The position numbers and the translations under genes were made by a program. The notes beneath the pieces were generated by a model. It was given only the letters and a program-made list of their open reading frames with translations, ran no database searches and had not been told where the DNA came from. From assembly GCA_947447815.1 (NCBI GenBank), contig CANFLJ010000027.1:1-11510 (forward strand): a DNA stretch of 11,510 nucleotides, given 5' to 3'. This document shows, piece after piece, positions 1 through 7,064 of this stretch. Source of the stretch: Chitinophagaceae bacterium. GTDB lineage: Bacteria > Bacteroidota > Bacteroidia > Chitinophagales > Chitinophagaceae. Numbering within the stretch: the first letter of the stretch is position 1; each line of letters begins with the position of its first letter.

Positions 1-878
1 ATATGCATTGTTTTCCCAACTCCTCCGGAAACATTTAGGCCACCATTATACAAAGCAACGCTTCCCTTTACTGAAATATCAGTTTGTAAACTTGTAGTAC
101 CCGATTTACCTGAAGCTCCTATATTTATATCATACAAACTAGAAGGTTGTGAACCTGTGTAATTGAATGTTGTATTATAATTAGTATGGCTTGTAAAATT
201 TGCATCAAAAGGATTGGTAGCACTTCCGTTGGCTGTATTAACTACTGATTGATAAAAATAATAAGTAGGAGTATTTGAACTAGCGCCTGTATAGTTTGAA
301 GATGGAACAACTCCATAAATATAACCTGGAGATGCCGTAGATGTTTCAGTTCCTAACCAGTTGAAAGAGGAGGGTAAAGTTCCGCCTGCAGCACCTAATT
401 GAGCCCAGGTAACTTTCAATTCAAAATTAGAACCAGAACTGGAACCCATTTGAGTAATTATTGTTGTTGGCGAACTCCAGCCGGAACCGGAGTTAGTTGT
501 TACTTCAGCATAATTGCCTCCATTAGTCAGAAAATAAAGTCTGGCTTTTCCTACAAATGGAAGATTAGGAGTAACACTATAATCGTTTTTTCCTGTCAGA
601 GATCCATTAGTCCCTATTGCAACTCCACCATTATTTACTGAATTAGGATTAATATCCAGATAAACAATACATGGCTCTGAAGGGTTTGCTCCAGACCTTG
701 CTATATATAAATAGGTATTATCCCAACACATAAACCAACCATTTCCAGTACTATTATAATATTCAGCACTTGATATATTGCCATCTTGAACAGGGGCGGC
801 TCCTGTTACATACTGTGCATTTGTCTTTATACTTATGCTACAAAGTGTAATAAGCGTAATTAGTAGATGTTGTTTCAT
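1..878 (-). CDS. Secreted protein with CBM9/DOMON-like N-terminal domain (partial)
   Basis: The reading frame is open from an ATG at 876-878 to the left edge (292 codons plus two bases), so the C-terminus is missing. The protein starts MKQHLLITLITLCSISIKTNA followed by QYVTG, a typical signal peptide with likely cleavage after residue 21. The next part contains a 'VQDGNISSAEYY' stretch and then 'CWDNTYLYIA'. This pattern (a ligand 'DG' start followed by W-D-x-T-x-L-Y-I) is seen in CBM9/DOMON-like beta-sandwich domains of Bacteroidota exported proteins. Further on it is rich in Gly, Ser, Thr and Asn, as expected for a secreted beta-rich protein. Such proteins often end in a type IX secretion sorting domain, but that end is not visible here. 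No catalytic motif was recognised. It is separated from the glucan genes by about 500 bases and a terminator-like hairpin, so a shared function is not shown. The gene call is firm; the domain assignment is moderate. Confidence 0.85.
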   Translation of the reverse strand, partial: MKQHLLITLITLCSISIKTNAQYVTGAAPVQDGNISSAEYYNSTGNGWFMCWDNTYLYIARSGANPSEPCIVYLDINPNSVNNGGVAIGTNGSLTGKNDYSVTPNLPFVGKARLYFLTNGGNYAEVTTNSGSGWSSPTTIITQMGSSSGSNFELKVTWAQLGAAGGTLPSSFNWLGTETSTASPGYIYGVVPSSNYTGASSNTPTYYFYQSVVNTANGSATNPFDANFTSHTNYNTTFNYTGSQPSSLYDINIGASGKSGTTSLQTDISVKGSVALYNGGLNVSGGVGKTMH

Positions 879-882
879 ATAG

Positions 883-890
883 CAAAATTA
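883..890 (-). promoter_or_regulatory. Candidate -7 promoter box (TAATTTTG)
   Basis: Read on the minus strand this is TAATTTTG, matching the Bacteroidota -7 consensus TAnnTTTG. It ends only four bases before the ATG at 878. If used, transcription would start at or just inside the start codon, giving a leaderless or nearly leaderless mRNA. No convincing -33 TTTG element lies at the usual distance. The match is short and the region is AT-rich, so chance is possible. Confidence 0.4.
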
Positions 891-897
891 ATATTAT

Positions 898-914
898 TGT
901 GTATTTTTTACACA
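898..914. repeat. Small inverted repeat upstream of the secreted-protein gene
   Basis: TGTGTA and TACACA are perfect 6-base arms separated by five T on the plus strand. The palindrome lies 20-36 bases upstream of the ATG at 878, immediately upstream of the candidate -7 box and overlapping where a -33 element would lie. It could be an operator for a dimeric regulator. Six-base arms in AT-rich DNA also arise by chance. Confidence 0.3.
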
Positions 915-1195
915 TTATTGATAAAAATAGCAATCTAATTCTTCGCTAAGGTAGTAAAAGGATTTAAATAATATCTTATTTAATTGAAGATAATGTATAA
1001 AAAGAACATGCATCAGCATAAATAACAAATTTTGTGTTAGGATTTATGGCCTATTTATTAAAGAATTTAATCAAAACACAATTTGTCCATTTGGAATACA
1101 AAATAATTATATAATAATACCTCCAAATCAACTTTTAGATCAATAAATATTGCATTGGAAGCGATGAAATATTTCTACATAACAAGAAGTATATT

Positions 1196-1237
1196 TTAGG
1201 TAGCAATACAATATTGTTTGGTAGCAAGAAAATATTT
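1196..1237. repeat. Degenerate direct repeat pair, 21-bp period
   Basis: Bases 1196-1216 and 1217-1237 match at 17 of 21 positions, with a shared GGTAGCAA core at 1199-1206 and 1220-1227. A weaker partial relative ('AACAAGAAGTATATTTT') precedes it from about 1180. The period equals half of the 42-bp unit at 6741-6950, but the sequences are not clearly the same, so a link is only a suggestion. Confidence 0.4.
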
Positions 1238-1309
1238 GAAGTGCAATAGACCTTTTATATTCTACAAAAAAGAGAATTAACTAGTAACCTGATGGTATTT
1301 TATAATAAA

Positions 1310-1359
1310 TCAGGGGTATTGAATGCTATAAAAAAAATTAAAACATTCAATATCCCTGA
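1310..1359 (-). terminator. Hairpin terminator after the FHS transporter gene
   Basis: Arms 1310-1325 and 1344-1359 are complementary over 16 positions with one mismatch (1316 against 1353), around an 18-base A/T loop. Reading leftward, it begins 28 bases after the transporter stop codon, which is a usual place for an intrinsic terminator. On the minus strand the stem is followed by TTTATTATAAAATA, which is T-containing but not a clean T tract. The one mismatch is A:C in a minus-strand transcript but G:U in a plus-strand one. It plausibly ends the GH30-GH3-transporter unit. Confidence 0.65.
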
Positions 1360-1387
1360 AAAATTTTAAAGAAAGACTATTTTACAA

Positions 1388-2836
1388 TTAATGACCTCCT
1401 GATTTATTTAAAGCATCGAAATTGATACCTTGAGATTGTAATATGCTTTTTGCTCTGAAGGCATAAAAAGCAAGGTACAGAAAACAGATTACCCCAATTA
1501 TATAACTGTAATGAATGCCAATACTATCTGCTACCACTCCTTGTAACCAGCTAACAATACCACCACCCATAATCATCATGATCAACAGGCTACTTCCTTG
1601 ATTGGTATGTTTTCCTAAACCTGCTACCGCTATTGTAAAAATACAAGGCCATAAAGTGCTACAGAATAGTCCTACACTCATAAACGCAAAAGCACTCAAC
1701 ATGCCTTCTGTTAGCATACCAATTATTAATGCAGCAACACCAGCAAGAGAGAAGATCAATAACATTCTTACTGGATTATTTTTACTAAGTATATCAGCAA
1801 CAAGCATTACCGCAATCACAATTGCATAAACGTAAAACTGATCTACAGAACGATTGGCAATTGTATTGACCAATAAGAACACAGCAAATGCTACATAAGG
1901 CATTAAGAATTTAAGTACTTGCTGAAAACCTTTGCTCACATCAAAAACACCAACAGCACCGGTCCATCTACCAATCATTAAACTAGCCCAGTACAAAGAA
2001 ATAAAAGGAGCAACATTCTGTGTGGTTACTTTTAAATTTTGCTCTAAGTAAGCAGGCAAGTTACTAGCTGTAGCAACCTCTACCCCTACATATACAAAGA
2101 TAGCAATCATACCCATTATTAATTGCGGGTAAGCAAAAGCAGATGCTTTATGTACTATTTTATCGGTAGCAGTTACTTCTGTTTCCAGCACATGTTCCAG
2201 TTCTATTTTATTAGGCACCGATGAAAACTTTATCATAATAGCAACCAATATAAAAGCTACACCAAGTATCAGGTATGGAGTCTTTACACTTTCGATACTA
2301 GCCTCCGTATTGGCAGCAGCTACACTACCAAAGATGGCAAAGCTTACAATTAATGGCCCGATAGTAGTACCAAGATTATTGATACCACCCGCCAGCGTTA
2401 AACGCTGAGCGCCTGTTTTAGGATCGCCCATTACAATAGCTAAAGGATTAGCAGCTATCTGTTGAAGCGAGAATCCGAGACCTACAATAAACAGACCCGA
2501 AATCATTAATATAAAAGAACCGTTGTTGGCAGCTGGATAAAATAGTAAAGTACCAAGAGCAGAGATGACCAAGCCTAGAGCAATTCCATTCTTATAGCCC
2601 ATTTTATTCAATAAATCACCACCAGTAAGTTTGGAAATTACGAAATATATAATTGACCCTACCGTATACGCAACATAAAAAGCAACGGACACTAACTGAC
2701 TCTGTGCCTGAGAAAGACTAAAAGCCTTTTTGAACACAGGTATTAAAATATCATTACTGGCTGCTACAAAACCCCAGAAAAAGAAAACCGTAATAAGGGT
2801 TCCAAATTGAGACCACTTTGTTTGCTGTTGTTGCAT
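1388..2836 (-). CDS. FHS-family (FucP/GluP-like) sugar:H+ symporter
   Basis: This 482-residue major facilitator belongs, by its opening motif, to the fucose/galactose/glucose:H+ symporter group. Residues 18-35 contain FFFWGF...ND(28-29)..IPVFKKAF followed by Q-S-Q-L-V, the pattern typical of FucP and GluP proteins. About twelve hydrophobic segments are visible, with a charged central loop near residues 207-230 that would separate the two halves. In Bacteroidota such carriers bring monosaccharides across the inner membrane. The gene follows the GH3 beta-glucosidase by 54 bases on the same strand, which suggests that glucose released by that enzyme is the substrate; this is inference from context. 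No promoter box was seen in the 54-base gap, so it is probably cotranscribed with GH3. The start at 2836 gives a short hydrophilic head (MQQQQTKWSQ) before the first membrane segment, as is usual. The family is confident; the exact sugar is not known. Confidence 0.92.
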   Translation of the reverse strand: MQQQQTKWSQFGTLITVFFFWGFVAASNDILIPVFKKAFSLSQAQSQLVSVAFYVAYTVGSIIYFVISKLTGGDLLNKMGYKNGIALGLVISALGTLLFYPAANNGSFILMISGLFIVGLGFSLQQIAANPLAIVMGDPKTGAQRLTLAGGINNLGTTIGPLIVSFAIFGSVAAANTEASIESVKTPYLILGVAFILVAIMIKFSSVPNKIELEHVLETEVTATDKIVHKASAFAYPQLIMGMIAIFVYVGVEVATASNLPAYLEQNLKVTTQNVAPFISLYWASLMIGRWTGAVGVFDVSKGFQQVLKFLMPYVAFAVFLLVNTIANRSVDQFYVYAIVIAVMLVADILSKNNPVRMLLIFSLAGVAALIIGMLTEGMLSAFAFMSVGLFCSTLWPCIFTIAVAGLGKHTNQGSSLLIMMIMGGGIVSWLQGVVADSIGIHYSYIIGVICFLYLAFYAFRAKSILQSQGINFDALNKSGGH

Positions 2837-2890
2837 AAATTTATTGTATTAAATAGATAAAGTAAGAAATATAAAAGTCGTTAAATGGTT

Positions 2891-5131
2891 TTAATTTACT
2901 AACTCAAATTTATCAGTCAGCCTGATATCCTCGGAGGAGGCACCAATCATTAAATCGAATTCTCCAGGCTCAGAATCCCAGATTAATTGTTGATTATAGA
3001 AAGACAATTTTTCGTTATCGATTACAAATTTAATGGTTTTGGATTCTCCAGCCTTCAACATCAGTTTTGTAAAATCTTTCAGTTCTTTTATAGGTCGAAC
3101 TAAAGAAGAAACTTTGTCGCGCAGATATAACTGTACTATTTCTTCCCCATCCAATTTTCCAGTATTTGTAAGTGTGAAAGAAACTTCTATTTGCTCTTTC
3201 TTAGCCATCTTCTTTTTGCTTAATTGCAGATTGCTATAGCCAAAAGTCGTATAGCTTAATCCATAACCAAAAGGGTATTTAGGAGTAGAAGGTATATCTC
3301 TGTATGAAGATTTATAAACATGATCTTCCTCCTTTATAACTGGTCGCCCTGTATTAAAATGGTTATAATAAACAGGTATCTGACCTACCACTCTAGGAAA
3401 AGTCATGGTAATTTTTGCTGAAGGATTATAGTCACCAAATAATACATCGGCAATAGCATTGCCAGCTTCGCTACCTAACCACCATGTGTATAAAATTGAG
3501 GGTGCGTTGTCGGCAGTATAATTAAAAACCAAGGGGCGCCCTGTATTAATCAGCACAACAACCGGCTTGCCAGTTGCCAGCATTTCTTTAACCAGATCTT
3601 CCTGTACACCAGGAATATTAATATTGCTTCTGCTATGTCCTTCCCCACTCAAGTCTCTTCTTTCGCCAATACTGAGTATGATCACATCGGCTTGTTTTGC
3701 AACCGCTATAGCTTCGGCAAAACCATCTTTATTATCCCCTTCTATATCGCATCCCTTTGCGTATAAAACGGCAGTACTTTTACCTACTTTATTTTGTAAG
3801 CCTTGCCATTGAGATACTATAAAACTGGAATCTGCGCCTGGAATATCTATATCCCAGAATCCTTTATTCTGTTTTACTTCTTTTACCAATGGTCCAATAA
3901 AAGCAATTGTTTTTATATTTTTAGATAAAGGCAGAATGTTCTTTTCATTCTTTAATAATACGATACTTTTTGTAGCAGCTTCACGAGCAACTTTTGCATG
4001 ATTGGTATTGTTTAGAGCAATTGTTTCTCTTAGTGGGTTGCAGTACTTATAAGGATTATCGAATAAACCTAACTCGAATTTCTTCTTTAAAATTCTTTTC
4101 ACTGCATCATCAAGCAGGTTGATAGAAATCTTTTTATCACTGATTAATTTTGCAAGGTTATTCTTATAACAACGACTCTCCATATCCATATCAGCACCTG
4201 CTGTAATAGCAGTTTGAGCAGCATCGTATTCATTGGAAACATAACCATGATCTACTAATTCACCAATGGTACCCCAATCTGTTACTACAAATCCTTTAAA
4301 GCCCCATTTCCCTTTTAATATATCGCGTAGCAATACTTTATTGCCAGTAGAAGGCACGCCATTTATATCATTGAATGCATTCATTAAAGTAGCAGCGCCA
4401 GCATCAACAGCAGCCTTGAAAGGAGGCAAATAAACCTCCCATAAAGTTCTGTCGCTGATATCAACCGAATTATAATCGCGGCCACCAATTGCAGCACCAT
4501 AAGCCGCAAAATGCTTAACACATGCCATTACCGAATTGGTATCTCCTAACGATTTACCCTGAAATCCTTTTACTCTTGCATATGCAATTTTTGAACCCAG
4601 ATAAGTATCCTCACCTGCTCCTTCCATTACTCTACCCCAACGAGGATCTCGGGAAATATCAACCATTGGAGCGAAAGTCCAGTGAATACCCGATGCACTT
4701 GCTTCGGTAGCAGCAACTCTTGCAGTCAGTTCTATAGCATCCATATCCCAGCTACAAGCCTCTGCTAAAGGAATAGGAAAAGTTGTTTTATAGCCATGTA
4801 TTACATCTTGTCCAAAGATCAGTGGAATCTTTAAACGGGATTGCATAGCTACATTTTGCCAGCTTCTGGTACGTTCAGTACCTAATGTATTGAGTAATGA
4901 TCCAACCTGGCCACTTTTTATCTGGTTAAATTTATCGTTATCTACTGTTACCGGGCCAGTTGCTCTCCCATCATCATTAAACTGATTTAACTGACCAATC
5001 TTTTCCTCCATTGTCATTAGACTTAATACAGAATCAACTTTCTGATCAATGGTTTTCTTTTGTGCTGTAACATTATACATCAACAATGTTGACAATAATA
5101 CTCCACCTATTCTCCATCTGAATTTATGCAT
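2891..5131 (-). CDS. bglX: Periplasmic GH3 beta-glucosidase (BglX-like)
   Basis: This 746-residue protein matches the full GH3 layout of BglX-type enzymes, which remove non-reducing-end glucose from beta-linked oligosaccharides. A signal peptide covers about residues 1-24 (ending VTAQ). The N-terminal TIM barrel follows, with KHF at 206-208 and the nucleophile Asp285 in FVVTDWG. The alpha/beta sandwich domain carries the likely acid/base Glu497 in the 490s loop (LSGEGHSRSN). A fibronectin-III-like C-terminal domain spans roughly 645-735. Family-level motifs such as DPRWGR (162-167), GGRDYN (216-221) and FPFGYGLSYT-type (PFGYGLSYTTF near 620-630) are intact, so it should be active. There is one base between its ATG and the GH30 stop, so the two are very likely cotranscribed and translationally linked. 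In this locus its role is probably to degrade beta-1,3/1,6-gluco-oligosaccharides to glucose. GH3 enzymes can also act on xylosides, but the neighbours point to glucan. Confidence 0.95.
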   Translation of the reverse strand: MHKFRWRIGGVLLSTLLMYNVTAQKKTIDQKVDSVLSLMTMEEKIGQLNQFNDDGRATGPVTVDNDKFNQIKSGQVGSLLNTLGTERTRSWQNVAMQSRLKIPLIFGQDVIHGYKTTFPIPLAEACSWDMDAIELTARVAATEASASGIHWTFAPMVDISRDPRWGRVMEGAGEDTYLGSKIAYARVKGFQGKSLGDTNSVMACVKHFAAYGAAIGGRDYNSVDISDRTLWEVYLPPFKAAVDAGAATLMNAFNDINGVPSTGNKVLLRDILKGKWGFKGFVVTDWGTIGELVDHGYVSNEYDAAQTAITAGADMDMESRCYKNNLAKLISDKKISINLLDDAVKRILKKKFELGLFDNPYKYCNPLRETIALNNTNHAKVAREAATKSIVLLKNEKNILPLSKNIKTIAFIGPLVKEVKQNKGFWDIDIPGADSSFIVSQWQGLQNKVGKSTAVLYAKGCDIEGDNKDGFAEAIAVAKQADVIILSIGERRDLSGEGHSRSNINIPGVQEDLVKEMLATGKPVVVLINTGRPLVFNYTADNAPSILYTWWLGSEAGNAIADVLFGDYNPSAKITMTFPRVVGQIPVYYNHFNTGRPVIKEEDHVYKSSYRDIPSTPKYPFGYGLSYTTFGYSNLQLSKKKMAKKEQIEVSFTLTNTGKLDGEEIVQLYLRDKVSSLVRPIKELKDFTKLMLKAGESKTIKFVIDNEKLSFYNQQLIWDSEPGEFDLMIGASSEDIRLTDKFELVN

Positions 5132-5132
5132 A

Positions 5133-6590
5133 TTAATATACTAATGTTTGAATTGAATGCGGTAAAATAGTTATTTCAGTGCTCAAATTATGTACACATA
5201 AGAAGTACACAATCTTTTTGTCGGATGCATTCATTACGACTGTCACCAGCTTACCATCAGGATTAACAAATGAAGTAGAAGACAACTGACTTCTACTGGT
5301 TACCGTAGAAATTCTTTTGGCACCTTGATCAATAAATTTAGAGAAATGACCTATGTAGTAATAGGAAGGTGTATAAATTAATTCTCCTGTTTTAGTATTG
5401 GCATGAACTGGTGCAAAGCAAAAATTACCAACGTGATTTGGACCACCATGTTCATCTAATAATATATTCCAATCGGTCCAGCCTACGGTACCATTATTAA
5501 AATCATTAATCATTGAACGGGCATACTTTTCTCCGTTTACCCAATGCTGATAATTGTTAGGATTAAAGCTTTCTGCACATCCTTCGGTAAAAAATAAATT
5601 TTTATCGGGATACATTGTCCTTACCTTCTCAATATTATCATACATTGGATCGCCGCCACTCCAATCTTCATACCAGTGATAGCCAATTCCCCATACAAAT
5701 TTCTTAGCCACCTGATCTTCTAAAATCACAGATGCTCTTTGTGCAATAAGATCTCTGTTGTGATCCCAAATAATAATTTTTTTATTTCCAAGACCGGCAT
5801 TGGCTAATGTTGGGCCAAGATATTTCTTTAAAAAATCACATTCATCCTGTGCTGTATAAATACAAGATTCCCATTGTTGAGTAGCCATTGGTTCGTTCTG
5901 CACTGTTAGTCCCCATACAGGCACTCCAGCAGTTTGATAACTCTTGATAAACTTCACATAATAGTTTGCCCATGACTGATAATATGCAGGTAATAATTTA
6001 CCACCATGCAGCATATTGTTATTGCTTTTCATAAACGCCGGAGGACTCCAAGGACTTGCGAATAAACGGGCTTTATGACCACTCGTTTCCATTGCTCTTT
6101 TAATCAATGGAATTCTGAATTTTAAATCATGGTCAACAGAAAATGTTTTTAAAGAAGAATCACCTTCCTTAACATATATATAGCTATCAGAACTAAAATC
6201 GCAACTATGAATATTTGTTCGGATTACGGTATACCCTATCCCCTTTTCCTTGCTATAATATGCATTTAATAATTCCTTTTGTTTTTCTGCAGGCAATGTT
6301 GCAAAAACCTCAGCACTGGCATCGGTAATGGCACCGCCTATACCCACAAAAGTCTGGAATGTTTTATTTGGAAAAACAAATACACAAGTCTGCGTTTCTA
6401 AAGGCTGAGCATGATCAACAAATTTATAATTACCCATTTTAGTTAATCTTAGGTTAGTACTATCAGCAGTTGTATATACAGTAATTTCATTGTTCTTTAA
6501 TCCAATAACAGCAGGCACTATAGGGCTAACATGCTGAGCATAGAGCTTCACTGAAAATAACAGAACAATGAATGCAAATAACTTTTTCAT
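5133..6590 (-). CDS. Secreted GH30 glucanase, probably beta-1,6-glucan-active
   Basis: This protein has 485 residues when started at the ATG at 6588-6590. That start gives a clean signal peptide (MKKLFAFIVLLFSVKLYAQ). An ATG 21 bases upstream (6609-6611) would add MGLKYKN, but it lies one base after the -7 box and so upstream of the expected transcription start. The catalytic (beta/alpha)8 domain is recognisable by SPWSPPAFMK (about 179-188), acid/base Glu233 in LTVQNEP, nucleophile Glu336 in LFFTEGC, and GWTDWNILLDEHGGPNH (about 370-386). The C-terminal 70 residues form the usual GH30 beta-sandwich. GH30 members with these features include glucocerebrosidase-like enzymes (subfamily 1) and beta-1,6-glucanases (subfamily 3). 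The pairing with GH3 and GH17 favours beta-1,6-glucan or the branches of laminarin, by inference. It appears to be the first gene of a GH30-GH3-transporter unit. Confidence 0.92.
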   Translation of the reverse strand: MKKLFAFIVLLFSVKLYAQHVSPIVPAVIGLKNNEITVYTTADSTNLRLTKMGNYKFVDHAQPLETQTCVFVFPNKTFQTFVGIGGAITDASAEVFATLPAEKQKELLNAYYSKEKGIGYTVIRTNIHSCDFSSDSYIYVKEGDSSLKTFSVDHDLKFRIPLIKRAMETSGHKARLFASPWSPPAFMKSNNNMLHGGKLLPAYYQSWANYYVKFIKSYQTAGVPVWGLTVQNEPMATQQWESCIYTAQDECDFLKKYLGPTLANAGLGNKKIIIWDHNRDLIAQRASVILEDQVAKKFVWGIGYHWYEDWSGGDPMYDNIEKVRTMYPDKNLFFTEGCAESFNPNNYQHWVNGEKYARSMINDFNNGTVGWTDWNILLDEHGGPNHVGNFCFAPVHANTKTGELIYTPSYYYIGHFSKFIDQGAKRISTVTSRSQLSSTSFVNPDGKLVTVVMNASDKKIVYFLCVHNLSTEITILPHSIQTLVY

Positions 6591-6612
6591 ATTTTTGTAT
6601 TTTAAACCCATT

Positions 6613-6620
6613 CAAATATA
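6613..6620 (-). promoter_or_regulatory. -7 promoter box of the GH30-GH3-transporter unit (TATATTTG)
   Basis: On the minus strand this reads TATATTTG, an exact match to the Bacteroidota consensus TAnnTTTG. With the usual spacing, transcription would begin about 5-8 bases downstream, leaving a leader of roughly 15 bases before the ATG at 6590. The expected upstream TTG/TTTG element at about -33 is not clear, so strength or an activator requirement cannot be judged. The box supports a transcription unit separate from the upstream GH17/GPH genes. Confidence 0.6.
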
Positions 6621-6740
6621 AGCAAGAACCTATAAAATATTGGTAGGATTATCGAAATTTTTATACTTCATAGGTATCGAGCAATGGAATCAATAAATAC
6701 TATTAAACTATCAAAGGAGTCTTATAAGACTTCAATAGAA

Positions 6741-6950
6741 TTAGCTTTGCCTACGAAAGACTTAACGATGCCATTTATAAGGTTAGCTTTGCCTACGAGA
6801 AACTCAACTATGCCTTCAATAGCTTCAACTTTGCATACAAAGAACTCAACTATGCATTTTATAAGGTTAGCTTTGCCTACGAGGAGCTCAACTATGCCTT
6901 CTATAAGGTTAGCTTTGCCTACGAAGAACTCAACTATGCCTTTTATGGAG
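6741..6950. repeat. Five tandem copies of a 42-bp repeat, each made of two 21-bp halves
   Basis: Units are 6741-6782, 6783-6824, 6825-6866, 6867-6908 and 6909-6950, all exactly 42 bases. Four begin TTAGCTTTGCCTACGA; the third is more diverged (TCAACTTTGCATACAA). The second half of each contains CTCAACTATGCCTT or a near variant. The two 21-base halves of a unit agree at about 11 of 21 positions, so the unit looks like a duplicated 21-mer. The copies keep three reading frames open at once (two plus, one minus), simply because 42 is a multiple of three. The array lies about 120 bases upstream of the GH30 -7 box and about 115 bases past the GPH stop. There are no unique spacers and no neighbouring cas genes. 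Degenerate sequence with faint similarity continues leftward to about 6700. Its role is unknown. Confidence 0.93.
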
Positions 6951-7064
6951 TTTTCTGAGCGAGAGAAAACTAATAAATGTAGTATTATTCAATTTGAATG
7001 ATAATCTAACATTTGATAATTAGTTTTGATACTACTAATTCCTGTAAAATTGAAAGATATTATT

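Larger units (their letters stand above)
879..1387. other. Gene-free stretch between the FHS transporter and the secreted-protein gene
   Basis: This stretch of about 510 AT-rich bases has no convincing coding frame on either strand. It holds the terminator-like hairpin of the upstream transporter gene (1310-1359), a degenerate 21-base repeat pair (1196-1237), and the promoter region of the downstream gene (883-914). Nothing else with clear structure was seen between about 920 and 1190. Confidence 0.6.
6591..7064. other. Intergenic region between the GPH symporter and GH30 genes
   Basis: This gap of about 470 bases separates the two gene groups. It contains, from right to left: an AT-rich 7-bp perfect inverted repeat (AATTAGT at 7018-7024, ACTAATT at 7034-7040, 9-base loop) that begins about 25 bases past the GPH stop and could be a weak terminator, although it lacks a T tract; the 42-bp tandem array (6741-6950); and the GH30 promoter box (6613-6620). 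No gene was accepted here. A 105-codon plus-strand frame (6684-7001) is mostly repeat. Confidence 0.6.

Noticed and set aside
399..641. Plus-strand frame of 80 codons
   Set aside because: It is antisense to the secreted-protein gene, whose minus frame has a signal peptide and domain-like pattern and is open through the whole segment.
2837..2890. Separate promoter for the FHS transporter
   Set aside because: No TAnnTTTG box is seen in this 54-base gap, so cotranscription with GH3 is the simpler reading.
6741..6950. CRISPR array
   Set aside because: The units abut without unique spacers, and no cas genes are nearby.
6684..7001. Plus-strand frame of 105 codons over the tandem repeat
   Set aside because: About two thirds of it is the 42-bp repeat, it has no visible ribosome binding site or promoter box, and two other frames are equally open for the same reason. 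It is kept as a repeat, with the coding question raised as a finding.
7018..7040. Terminator after the GPH gene
   Set aside because: The 7-bp A/T stem is perfect but weak and has no T tract on the minus strand, so it is only mentioned within the intergenic entry.
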